NCBI GenBank assembly: GCA_016871355.1
Contig: VFZC01000008.1
Location: 1 to 64,000 of the forward strand
Direction of reading: 5' to 3'
DNA length: 64,000 bases
From: Actinomycetota bacterium
GTDB lineage: Bacteria > Actinomycetota > Acidimicrobiia > Acidimicrobiales > Ilumatobacteraceae
Part shown: piece by piece, positions 7,934-15,267 of the stretch
Layout: each line of letters starts with the position of its first letter
How positions within the stretch are numbered: position 1 is the stretch's first letter
Notes under the pieces: model-generated
What the model saw: only the letters and a program-made list of their open reading frames with translations
Databases searched by the model: none
What the model was told of the DNA's origin: nothing
Translations under genes and position numbers: made by a program

Positions 7934-8797
7934 TCACGCCGGACGATGTGTGAGTGCGAAGGCCACGGCAGCGGCATGCCCCACGTTGAGCGAATCGACA
8001 TCGCGAGCGATCGGAATGCGCGCTCGTGAATCACATGCATCGAGGGTCGTCGCGTCGAGCCCGAAACCTTCGCTACCGAGTACCAACGCGAGTGGCCCGT
8101 CATTCGGAAGCCGAACGTCGTTCACACTCGGGGCCGATCGATCGGGCGTGAGTGCGAGTGACGTACCTCCGTGACGACGAATCGTCGTGACCACGTCGAC
8201 AATCGTCGAGCGCACGATCGGCAGGAACAAGATCTCGCCCATCGACACGCGAATGGTCCGTCGGTAGTACGGGTCGGCACAGGTCGGGTCGAGAACGAGG
8301 GCGTCGATGTCGAAGGCTCGTGCCGACCGGGCGACGGCTCCGAGATTCTCGTGATCGTTCAGACCTTCGAGAACCGCCAGTCGGTGTGGTCGACCCGTTG
8401 CCGAGGGTCGCGAGAGAACCTCGTCGAGGCTCACCAACGGTGGGCGCGCGGCCGATGCGATCACGCCACGGTGCAGGTCGAACCCGGCCACCGCCGAGAT
8501 GACGGCGCGTTCGGCGATGAAAATCGGAGCGGTCACCCCGATCAGGGACGATGCCATGTCGTCGACGCGGTTGGGAGCCAACACGATCGAGCGGATCGGC
8601 AGACCGCTGGCCACCAAGCGTCGGACCACTTCGGGTCCTTCGGCGATGAAGAACTGCTCGGTTTCGTGACGCCGCACGATGTCACGGTCGGTCAATCCGA
8701 TGTAATCGGCGAGACGTGAGTCGGCCGGGTCGTCGATCGTCGGCCAGTCGTTCACCACATCATTCTTGTCGGTCGGTTCGTGGTGATCGGATTCCAC
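7934..8797 (-). CDS. SpoU/TrmH-family RNA 2'-O-ribose methyltransferase
   Basis: The 287-residue protein has the three SPOUT motifs: NDHENLGAVARSARAF (motif 1), LVLGSEGFGL (motif 2) and PIARDVDSLNVGHAAAVAF (motif 3), which form the trefoil-knotted AdoMet site. An N-terminal substrate-binding domain (about residues 25-120) resembles that of TrmH/RlmB-like enzymes. The RNA target cannot be deduced. In motif 3 the usual Ser after LNV is replaced by Gly-His. Translation starts at GTG 8797; a divergent flavoprotein gene begins 31 bases away. Confidence 0.88.
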   Translation of the reverse strand: MESDHHEPTDKNDVVNDWPTIDDPADSRLADYIGLTDRDIVRRHETEQFFIAEGPEVVRRLVASGLPIRSIVLAPNRVDDMASSLIGVTAPIFIAERAVISAVAGFDLHRGVIASAARPPLVSLDEVLSRPSATGRPHRLAVLEGLNDHENLGAVARSARAFDIDALVLDPTCADPYYRRTIRVSMGEILFLPIVRSTIVDVVTTIRRHGGTSLALTPDRSAPSVNDVRLPNDGPLALVLGSEGFGLDATTLDACDSRARIPIARDVDSLNVGHAAAVAFALTHRPA

Positions 8798-8828
8798 ACG
8801 CTCGCGACTGTCGTGGCATCGTGTCGGA

Positions 8829-10058
8829 ATGACTTCGCTCGAGCGCGTCGTGGTCGTGGGTGCGTCACTCGCCGGCCTTCGTGCGGCCGAGACATTGCGT
8901 CAAGTCGGCTGGTCGGGCGCACTCACGATCGTGAGCGACGAGACCGAGATGCCCTACGACCGCCCGCCGCTGTCGAAGAAATTGTTGGCCGGCGAGTGGG
9001 AGCCCGAGCGCATTCGCCTGCGTCGCCCCGACGACTTCGATGGTCTGCGCGCCGAATGGGTGCTCGGAGATCGGGCGGTGGCGCTCGACTCCGTGAATCG
9101 AATCGTCACCCTCGCGTCCGGGCGCCGACTCGAGTTCGATGGTCTGGTCATCGCCACCGGCGCCGCCGTTCGGCGCTTGCCGGCACAACCCGACTGGCCC
9201 GGCATCCACACGCTGCGATCTTTGGCTGATTCGCTCGCGCTTCGAACCGAACTCGAGCCGGGTCGTCGCGTGGTGGTGATCGGTGCCGGTTTCATCGGTC
9301 TCGAAGTGGCGGCCACCGCACGCACCAAGGGCTGTGACGTGACCGTGCTCGAAGGTGCCGAGGCACCGATGATGCGCGGACTCGGTTCGGCCATGGGTCG
9401 TCGCGCTGCTCTCGTTCATGCCGACAACGGTGTGGAGATTCGCTGCGGAGTCAGCGTGGCCGAGTTGACACGAGGTCACGACGGCCGCGTGGGTGGTGTG
9501 CGTTTGTCGAACGGCGACGTGGTTCCCGCCGATGTGGTGGTGGTCGGTGTGGGTGTCACGCCGTCCACGGCGTGGCTCGACGGTTCGGGCCTCACCATCC
9601 GCGACGGTGTGGTGTGCGACGAGTTCTTGTGCGCCGGAGTGCCCGGCGTCTACGCCGCGGGCGACATCGTCCGCTGGCCGCACCGCCTGCTCGAACGCGA
9701 AGTTCGCGTCGAGCACTGGACCAACGCATCAGAGCAAGGTGCTGTCGCCGCCAAGAACCTCGTCGCGTCGTTCGGTGGTGACGAGCCGACCGCGTACGCC
9801 GAGGTGCCGTTCTTCTGGAGTGATCAGTTCACCTCGCGCATCCAGTTCCTCGGTCGAGCCGAACCCGATGACGACGTCGACGTCGTGGTCGGTGACGAGA
9901 ACGATCGTGCGTTCGTCGCGCTCTATCACCGCGACGGTCGACTCACGGCGGCGCTCGGTGTGAGCCGCCCCAAGCAGGTGATGCCGTTCCGTCGTTTGCT
10001 CGCCGAGCGCGCGACGATCGACGAAGCGCGCGCCCTCGCCGCATCCTTCGGGGTCTGA
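8829..10058 (+). CDS. FAD-dependent ferredoxin-reductase-like oxidoreductase
   Basis: The 409-residue protein matches NADH-dependent reductases of dioxygenase and P450 systems (rhodocoxin/putidaredoxin reductase type). It has the FAD motif VVVGASLAGLRAAETLR at about 7-23, EMPYDRPPLSKKLL, the NAD motif VVVIGAGFIGLEVAA at about 147-161, the second FAD motif GVYAAGDIVRWPH and a reductase C-terminal domain (FFWSDQF, about 325-405). It should pass electrons from NAD(P)H to a small redox protein, which is not encoded in this window. A CATCGT hexamer 6 nt before ATG 8829 may be a weak leaderless -10. Confidence 0.9.
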   Translation: MTSLERVVVVGASLAGLRAAETLRQVGWSGALTIVSDETEMPYDRPPLSKKLLAGEWEPERIRLRRPDDFDGLRAEWVLGDRAVALDSVNRIVTLASGRRLEFDGLVIATGAAVRRLPAQPDWPGIHTLRSLADSLALRTELEPGRRVVVIGAGFIGLEVAATARTKGCDVTVLEGAEAPMMRGLGSAMGRRAALVHADNGVEIRCGVSVAELTRGHDGRVGGVRLSNGDVVPADVVVVGVGVTPSTAWLDGSGLTIRDGVVCDEFLCAGVPGVYAAGDIVRWPHRLLEREVRVEHWTNASEQGAVAAKNLVASFGGDEPTAYAEVPFFWSDQFTSRIQFLGRAEPDDDVDVVVGDENDRAFVALYHRDGRLTAALGVSRPKQVMPFRRLLAERATIDEARALAASFGV

Positions 10059-10107
10059 ACGCCGCACTCGACGGGTCGTTGCATACGGAACTTTCTCGTG
10101 ACAACGA

Positions 10108-10130
10108 CGGAAGGGTTCGTTACCCTTTCG
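10108..10130 (+). promoter_or_regulatory. Palindromic operator candidate upstream of marR-type gene
   Basis: The core AAGGGTTCGTTACCCTT (10111-10127) has perfect 6-bp arms around 5 nt; the outer CG/CG pairs extend the imperfect palindrome to 23 bp. It lies 25 bases before ATG 10156, as expected for autoregulation by a MarR-family dimer. Confidence 0.55.
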
Positions 10131-10155
10131 TTTGCTTCACCTGGGGAGGAGGAAG

Positions 10156-10602
10156 ATGCCGAGGCTCGACGCCGAACGGATCGCGTTGTGGCGCGCCATG
10201 CAGACCGCAACCGAAGTCGTCTCGCGTCTGATCGAAGCCGAGATGGCGGACGAGTTCCAGCTGTCCCTTCCCCAGTTCGACCTTCTGGCCGTCTTGGCCC
10301 ACAACGACGATCAGATGCGCGTGAAGGAGTTGTGCGAAGCCTTGTCGGCGGTGCCGTCCAGCCTTTCGCGGCGCATCGACGCGCTGGTCGAGCGCGGATA
10401 TCTGCAGCGTGAACCGGCACCCATGGCCGACGACAACCGAGCCGTCATGGTGCGTCTGACCCGGATGGGTCGGCTGGTCTGGCGTGACGCCAACATCTTG
10501 TACCGGCGCGCCATCCAGCGGGAGTTCGCCGCCGAACTCTCCGAGACCGACGTCGGAACCATGTCGCGGGCGCTGGCCAAAGTGGCCCCGTTCCGGCCCT
10601 GA
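10156..10602 (+). CDS. MarR-family transcriptional regulator
   Basis: The 148-residue protein has the MarR winged helix-turn-helix: LSLPQFDLLAVLAH, MRVKELCEALSAVPSSLSRRIDALVERGYLQRE (about residues 56-88), and a wing with ADDNRAVMVRLT. Strong ribosome binding sequence GGGGAGGAGG precedes ATG 10156. MarR proteins usually repress catabolic or efflux genes and release DNA on binding an aromatic or acyl-CoA ligand. The thiolase gene 97 bases downstream on the same strand is a candidate target. The ligand is unknown. Confidence 0.88.
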   Translation: MPRLDAERIALWRAMQTATEVVSRLIEAEMADEFQLSLPQFDLLAVLAHNDDQMRVKELCEALSAVPSSLSRRIDALVERGYLQREPAPMADDNRAVMVRLTRMGRLVWRDANILYRRAIQREFAAELSETDVGTMSRALAKVAPFRP

Positions 10603-10652
10603 GAGCCACTCCCGCGCGCCTGATTCGTCGTTCGCCCGACGTGGCCAGCAGA

Positions 10653-10685
10653 CTGACGGGGCTCACCACTGAGCCTCACCGTCAG
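10653..10685 (+). promoter_or_regulatory. Long hairpin in thiolase leader
   Basis: Outer arms CTGACGG/CCGTCAG (7 bp) and inner arms GGCTCA/TGAGCC (6 bp) form a 13-bp stem with a 3-nt bulge and 4-nt loop, ending 2 nt before the thiolase ribosome binding site AAGGAG. There is no T tract, so it is not a standard terminator; it may be an operator or a translational control hairpin. Confidence 0.5.
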
Positions 10686-10699
10686 GCAAGGAGACTCCC

Positions 10700-11869
10700 A
10701 TGACCACCGCCGTCATCGTCGATGCGATTCGTACCCCCCTCGGCAAGCGCAACGGAAAGTTGAAGGATTGGCACCCGGTCGATCTCGCCGCCGAGACCCT
10801 CAACGCTCTCATCCGGAACACCGGCATCGACCCGGCCATCATCGACGACGTCGTCATGGGTTGTGTGATGCAGGTCGGCGAGCAGGCCGCCAACCCGGCG
10901 CGTAACGCGGTTCTCGCCGCGGGTTGGCCCGAGTCGGTGCCCGGCACCACGATCGACCGCCAGTGCGGTTCGTCGCAGCAGGCCGCGCACTTCGCAGCGC
11001 AGGGCGTGATGGCCGGTGCGTACGACGTCGTGATCGCCGCGGGCGTCGAAGTCATGACGCGCGTTCCCATGGGCTCGTCGATGGCCGATGGCAAGTTCGG
11101 TTTCCCGTTCGGCCCCAAGGTGGGCGAGCGTTACCAGCCGCAGGGTGGTCTCGTGCCGCAGGGCATCTCGGCCGAACTCATCGCCGACAAGTGGGGCATC
11201 TCGCGTGACGACATGGATCGTTTCGGTGTCCAGTCGCAGGAGCGCGCCGCTCGCGCCACCCGCGAAGGCCGTTTCGAGCGTGAAATCCTTCCGGTGAAGG
11301 ATGCCGAAGGCAATCTGATGACCGCCGATGAAGGCATTCGCGACACCAGCGTGGAGAGCCTGGGCAAGCTCAAGCCCTCGTTCCGTCCGGTCGAGGAGGG
11401 TGGTCGCGTGACCGCCGGTAACTCGTCGCAGATCACCGACGGCTCCGCCGCTCTGCTCATCATGAGCGAAGAGAAGGCCAAGGCTCTCGGCCTGCGTCCG
11501 CGGGCGCGCTTCGTCAACTTCAGCCTGGCTGGTGACGATCCGCGCTTCATGCTCACCGCACCGATTCCGGCCACGGCCAAGGTGCTCGAGCGCGCCAAGT
11601 TGCGCCTCGAAGACATGGACGTCGTCGAGATCAACGAGGCGTTCGCGTCGGTCGTGTTGGCGTGGGAGAAGGAATTCCATCCCGACATGGAGCGCGTGAA
11701 CCCCAACGGTGGCGCCATCGCCATCGGCCACCCGCTCGGTTGCTCGGGTGCGCGTCTCATGACGACTCTGCTGCACGAACTCGAGCGCACCGGCGGTCGT
11801 TACGGCCTGCAGACGATGTGCGAAGGCGGCGGCATGGCCAACGCCACCATCATCGAACGCCTCGGCTGA
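10700..11869 (+). CDS. Thiolase (acetyl-CoA acetyltransferase family)
   Basis: The 389-residue enzyme has the full thiolase set: acyl-accepting C89 in DRQCGSSQQ, the NEAFA motif (VVEINEAFASVV), GHPLGCSGAR with the catalytic His, and the C-terminal CEGGGMANA with the second Cys. It would catalyse reversible thiolysis or Claisen condensation of acyl-CoAs. Biosynthetic (acetoacetyl-CoA) and degradative (3-ketoacyl-CoA) roles cannot be separated from sequence alone. ATG 10700 has AAGGAG at 7 nt. The following small gene begins 1 base after its TGA. Confidence 0.93.
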   Translation: MTTAVIVDAIRTPLGKRNGKLKDWHPVDLAAETLNALIRNTGIDPAIIDDVVMGCVMQVGEQAANPARNAVLAAGWPESVPGTTIDRQCGSSQQAAHFAAQGVMAGAYDVVIAAGVEVMTRVPMGSSMADGKFGFPFGPKVGERYQPQGGLVPQGISAELIADKWGISRDDMDRFGVQSQERAARATREGRFEREILPVKDAEGNLMTADEGIRDTSVESLGKLKPSFRPVEEGGRVTAGNSSQITDGSAALLIMSEEKAKALGLRPRARFVNFSLAGDDPRFMLTAPIPATAKVLERAKLRLEDMDVVEINEAFASVVLAWEKEFHPDMERVNPNGGAIAIGHPLGCSGARLMTTLLHELERTGGRYGLQTMCEGGGMANATIIERLG

Positions 11870-11870
11870 G

Positions 11871-12137
11871 ATGAGTTTCGGCACCGTCGTCTGGGCGATC
11901 GGTGCCATCGTCCTCTTCTTCTTTTTGTGGAGAGTGGGGGTCGGTCTGCTGCGCAGCATGACCGAACCCCTGCCACCTCCACCACCGCCGGGCGAGATGC
12001 GGCGCATCAGCGTGCGGTATCGGTGCGGTGTGTGCGGGCTCGAACTGAAAATGACCCTGGCCCAGGAAGAAGATCCCGACCCGCCGCGCCACTGCATGGA
12101 AGAGATGGATCAAATCTCCATCGACGAGGCCCTCTGA
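11871..12137 (+). CDS. Small membrane-anchored protein with CxxC motif
   Basis: The 88-residue product has one N-terminal transmembrane helix (about residues 4-23), a poly-proline stretch (34-40), and a soluble domain with C52-x2-C55 (RCGVCGLELKM) and H74-C75 (RHCMEEM), which could bind one zinc like a small zinc ribbon. I do not recognise a characterized family. Its ATG lies 1 base after the thiolase stop, so it is translated with the thiolase. Confidence 0.7.
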   Translation: MSFGTVVWAIGAIVLFFFLWRVGVGLLRSMTEPLPPPPPPGEMRRISVRYRCGVCGLELKMTLAQEEDPDPPRHCMEEMDQISIDEAL

Positions 12138-12185
12138 CCCGGTCGCCGGCCAGGTCGACCCCCCGGGCGAGCAGGTAGCCGGGAA

Positions 12186-12201
12186 GTTACATCGATGTGA
12201 C
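12186..12201. promoter_or_regulatory. 16-bp imperfect palindrome, operator-like
   Basis: GTTACATCGATGTGAC is palindromic except for one T/G position pair; the core ACATCGATGT is perfect. It sits in the 128-base space between the small CxxC gene and crgA. Confidence 0.4.
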
Positions 12202-12212
12202 TATCCCCGGTT

Positions 12213-12233
12213 CCGTCCACAGACTGTGGACAA
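12213..12233. promoter_or_regulatory. Inverted pair of DnaA boxes
   Basis: Bases 12225-12233 read TGTGGACAA, the complement of TTGTCCACA, the DnaA box of Streptomyces and mycobacteria. Bases 12213-12221 read CCGTCCACA, the same box with two mismatches in the other direction. Together they give a perfect 7-bp inverted repeat, GTCCACA/TGTGGAC, with 3 nt between. Confidence 0.5.
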
Positions 12234-12265
12234 CCGAAAGAGCACTCAAACCCCTGCTGACGGGA

Positions 12266-12583
12266 TCAGTGGTATTTGGTGGCTGTGTACAGACCGCCCA
12301 GGATGAAGGCCAGCCCGACGAGCAGGTAGTAGTTGCTCTGGCCCCCGGGAACCGCGCCCAAGTAATAGAGCAGGATCACCAGCGCGCCCACGATGAAAAG
12401 GGCGAACATCAGGATCGGGACCCAGCGCGGGCTCTCCTTGACCGCCATCGGAATGGGCGGGGTATACCGCGAGGATGCCGCGACGCCGGCCGAGTTGTGA
12501 TCGGGATTCGCGACGCGCCCCTCGTTGGGCCGGGTGCCCTTCGGAGTGGTGCGGCCGCCGCTCTTGCGCTTGGGAGGTGCCAC
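12266..12583 (-). CDS. crgA: Cell division protein CrgA
   Basis: The 105-residue protein has the CrgA pattern: a charged N-terminus followed by two transmembrane helices (about 52-72 and 84-100) and the conserved [23 protein letters not shown] and C-terminal ATKYH. CrgA is a small divisome membrane protein that interacts with FtsZ and septal peptidoglycan synthases in actinobacteria. Start GTG 12583 is chosen because TACACT lies 8 nt upstream and the upstream frame is not CrgA-like. It sits next to trpG/pabA and pknB, as in M. tuberculosis. Confidence 0.93.
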   Translation of the reverse strand: MAPPKRKSGGRTTPKGTRPNEGRVANPDHNSAGVAASSRYTPPIPMAVKESPRWVPILMFALFIVGALVILLYYLGAVPGGQSNYYLLVGLAFILGGLYTATKYH

Positions 12584-12591
12584 GGATCGAA

Positions 12592-12597
12592 AGTGTA
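12592..12597 (-). promoter_or_regulatory. -10 element of near-leaderless promoter (crgA)
   Basis: TACACT on the minus strand, 8 nt before GTG 12583. Confidence 0.5.
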
Positions 12598-12632
12598 GGG
12601 GAGAACCGGCACTCCACTGGCAGGCTGATCGG

Positions 12633-13217
12633 GTGACGCCGGTCCGACGCCGCGTGGTCGTGATCGACAACTACGACAGCTTCGTCTACAACCTCGTCCA
12701 TTACCTGGGTGAACTGGGAGCCGAGCCCGACGTGCACCGCAACGATGCGTTGACCGTCGACCAGATCGTCACCTCGCGACCCGACGCGATTCTGCTCTCG
12801 CCCGGTCCGGGTCGACCCGAAGACGCGGGGATCCTGTGCGAGCTCATCGAGCCGGCCGCGCGGGCGGGTATCCCGGTCTTCGGTGTGTGCCTCGGACATC
12901 AAGCGATCGGCCACGTGTTCGGTGGTCGCGTGGTGAGGGCTCCCGAACTCATGCACGGCAAGACCAGTCAGGTCGAACACCACGACACCGGAATGTTCGC
13001 TGGTTTGCCGAATCCGCTCACGGCCACTCGCTATCACTCACTCGTCATCGAACCCGAAACGTTGCCCGAGTGTCTGGAAGTCACGGCCACAACCGCTGAC
13101 GGAATGATCATGGGTGTGCGACATCGTGACCTGCCCATCGAAGGTGTCCAGTTCCACCCCGAGAGCATCCTGACCGAAGGTGGTCATCGAATGCTCGACA
13201 ACTTCCTGAAGCGCTGA
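12633..13217 (+). CDS. trpG: Glutamine amidotransferase component of anthranilate/aminodeoxychorismate synthase
   Basis: The 194-residue class I amidotransferase has [17 protein letters not shown] at the N-terminus, [13 protein letters not shown], the nucleophile C86 in GVCLGHQ, and H175/E177 in FHPES, completing the Cys-His-Glu triad. It supplies ammonia from glutamine to a chorismate-using partner (TrpE or PabB), neither of which is in the window. TrpG and PabA cannot be separated by sequence alone; trpG is used because that is the gene name at the syntenic M. tuberculosis position. Start GTG 12633 puts the first beta strand at residues 8-11. It is convergent with pknB, 10 bases apart. Confidence 0.92.
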   Translation: MTPVRRRVVVIDNYDSFVYNLVHYLGELGAEPDVHRNDALTVDQIVTSRPDAILLSPGPGRPEDAGILCELIEPAARAGIPVFGVCLGHQAIGHVFGGRVVRAPELMHGKTSQVEHHDTGMFAGLPNPLTATRYHSLVIEPETLPECLEVTATTADGMIMGVRHRDLPIEGVQFHPESILTEGGHRMLDNFLKR

Positions 13218-13227
13218 CGCGCGTTCG

Positions 13228-15240
13228 TTACGGTGCGACGGTCGTGGTGGGCGCGACGGTGCTCGACGACGTGGTGGTGGGAGCGGCGGCCTTGCCCACC
13301 ACGAGAACCACTTCGCTGCCCACCGGTGCGTCGGTGCCGGGGGCGGGATTCTGCGAGATCACGCGATCGACGTCGCCCGAATCGGGTGCGACTTCCTGGT
13401 ACTCCACCCGAATGAGGAAACCCTTGGCGGTGAGCTGTGGACGCGCTTGCGACTCGCGCAGGCCGACCACGGGTGGCACCTTGATCGGGGCGCGCCCGTT
13501 GGAGACATAGACGGTGATGGTGGCGCCCTTCAGAGTTTCGGCGCCCGCCACCGGACTGGTGCGAATCACGTTGCCCACCGGGACCGCATCGCTGGCTTCG
13601 ATGATCTCGGTGACGACGAATTCGTACGGTTCGCCTTGAAGAATCGAGCGGGCTTCTTCGATGGTTTTGCCATCGAGCGACGGAATCGGATTGGTCCCCT
13701 TGCCTTGGCTCACCGTGAGATCGATGGTGGCGCCACCAAGAACCGATTCTCCGAAAGCGGGAGTCGACGAGATGATGGTGTCGGCCGCGATACCCGGATC
13801 GTTGACGTACGTGATGTTGCCGATGGTGAGTCCGAGATTGAGCAACGCGGTGCGGGCCTGGTCGATGGTGAGGCCGGTGAGGTTGGGGACCGCGATGGGC
13901 GTGTTCGACGGGTTGTAGACGAGTTTGATGGCAGCGTCGTCTCCCACGAGTTCGCCGGCCGGAGGATCTTGCGACCACACGATGTTGGCGTCGACGCCCG
14001 GGTTCTCCTCGGCGATCGGGACGACGGTGAGACCCAAGTCTTCGATTGCTCGCACGGCTTCTTCGAGTGACAGTCCGGTGACGTTCGGAACTTCGATCGA
14101 CGGAGTAGATGACGAGTCGTTCGACAAGAGAAGCAAGCCGACGACGAGGCTCGCCAGCACCACCATGGCCGCGATCACCGAACCCACGATCAATCCGGTG
14201 CGTCGGCGCGGTTCGTCGGGTTGAACGAGTGAACCCGACGCGTCGAATCCCGGCGGGCGATCGCTGATCATGATCTTCGTGCGTGGAACATCGGCTCTGG
14301 GCGACGATGCGGTGGGTGGAGGAAGGATCGGCTCGTTGGCCACAGTGGGCGGCGGCTCGGGAGTGTCGCGTTTGTTGATGATCGCGGCCAGAGCCTGCAC
14401 CGGAAGCCCGTCGCGGAAACGGCGTAGATCGTCCCGGACTGCTTCGGCCGTGGGGTAGCGACGTGTCGGATCCTTGGTGAGAAGTCGTGCGACGATCGCT
14501 TCGAATGCTCGCGGCACGTCGGGTGCAAATTGGTTGAGCGGCGTGGGTTGATCGTGAACTTGCTTGTACGCGATGGCCACCGTGTTCTCACCGGTGAAGG
14601 GCACGCGACCGGCCACCATCTCGTAGAGCACGATGCCGAGTGAGTACAGATCGCTGCGTGGATCGGGTTGGCCACCCTGCGCTTGCTCGGGTGAGAAGTA
14701 CGCGGCGGTGCCCATGACGGCACCGTGTTGGGTGAGACCCGTGTCGGCTGCGCTACCGAGCGCGCGCGCGATACCGAAATCGGCCACTTTGAGTTGACCG
14801 TTGCTGCCGATGAGGATGTTGCCCGGCTTGATGTCGCGGTGGACCACGTTGTTGCGATGAGCGAACGACAGTGCGGCGGCAACTTCGATACCGACCTCGG
14901 CCGCCTTGGTGGCCGAGATGGGGCCGATGTCGCGGAGAGCATCGGCCAAGGTTCGACCCGGCACGTACTCCATGGCCATGAAATAGGTGTTGTTGCTCCG
15001 ACCCCAGTCGTACACACTGACGATGTTGGGGTGGTTGAGGTTGGCGGCCGACTGGGCTTCGCGACGGAATCGTTCGACGAAGGCCGGGTCGGTGGCGAAC
15101 TCGGGGAACAGGACCTTGATGGCCACGAGGCGATCGAGAAGTACGTCGCGGGCCAGGTAGACGTCGGCCATTCCGCCGCGGCCGATGCGCTGTTGCATCT
15201 CGTAGCGATCGTTGAGAATGACGCTCCCGTGGTCGGACAT
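13228..15240 (-). CDS. pknB: Ser/Thr protein kinase PknB with four PASTA domains
   Basis: The 670-residue membrane kinase has an N-terminal Hanks-type catalytic domain (about 10-280) with the P-loop GRGGMADVY, K42 (VAIKV), HRDIKPGN and DFG, then a basic linker, one transmembrane helix (about 350-370), four extracellular PASTA domains (to about residue 650) and a Thr/Ser-rich tail. PASTA domains sense muropeptides or lipid II; the kinase phosphorylates cell-wall and division proteins including FHA proteins. It is last in the operon, 27 bases after pbpA. Only one kinase gene is present, where M. tuberculosis has pknA and pknB. Confidence 0.96.
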   Translation of the reverse strand: MSDHGSVILNDRYEMQQRIGRGGMADVYLARDVLLDRLVAIKVLFPEFATDPAFVERFRREAQSAANLNHPNIVSVYDWGRSNNTYFMAMEYVPGRTLADALRDIGPISATKAAEVGIEVAAALSFAHRNNVVHRDIKPGNILIGSNGQLKVADFGIARALGSAADTGLTQHGAVMGTAAYFSPEQAQGGQPDPRSDLYSLGIVLYEMVAGRVPFTGENTVAIAYKQVHDQPTPLNQFAPDVPRAFEAIVARLLTKDPTRRYPTAEAVRDDLRRFRDGLPVQALAAIINKRDTPEPPPTVANEPILPPPTASSPRADVPRTKIMISDRPPGFDASGSLVQPDEPRRRTGLIVGSVIAAMVVLASLVVGLLLLSNDSSSTPSIEVPNVTGLSLEEAVRAIEDLGLTVVPIAEENPGVDANIVWSQDPPAGELVGDDAAIKLVYNPSNTPIAVPNLTGLTIDQARTALLNLGLTIGNITYVNDPGIAADTIISSTPAFGESVLGGATIDLTVSQGKGTNPIPSLDGKTIEEARSILQGEPYEFVVTEIIEASDAVPVGNVIRTSPVAGAETLKGATITVYVSNGRAPIKVPPVVGLRESQARPQLTAKGFLIRVEYQEVAPDSGDVDRVISQNPAPGTDAPVGSEVVLVVGKAAAPTTTSSSTVAPTTTVAP

Positions 15241-15267
15241 AACTGTGGAAAGGCTATCGGTGGGCGA

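Noticed and set aside
12180-12240. Chromosome origin
   Set aside because: Only one good DnaA box and one degenerate box are present, with no AT-rich unwinding element and no dnaA or dnaN in the window.
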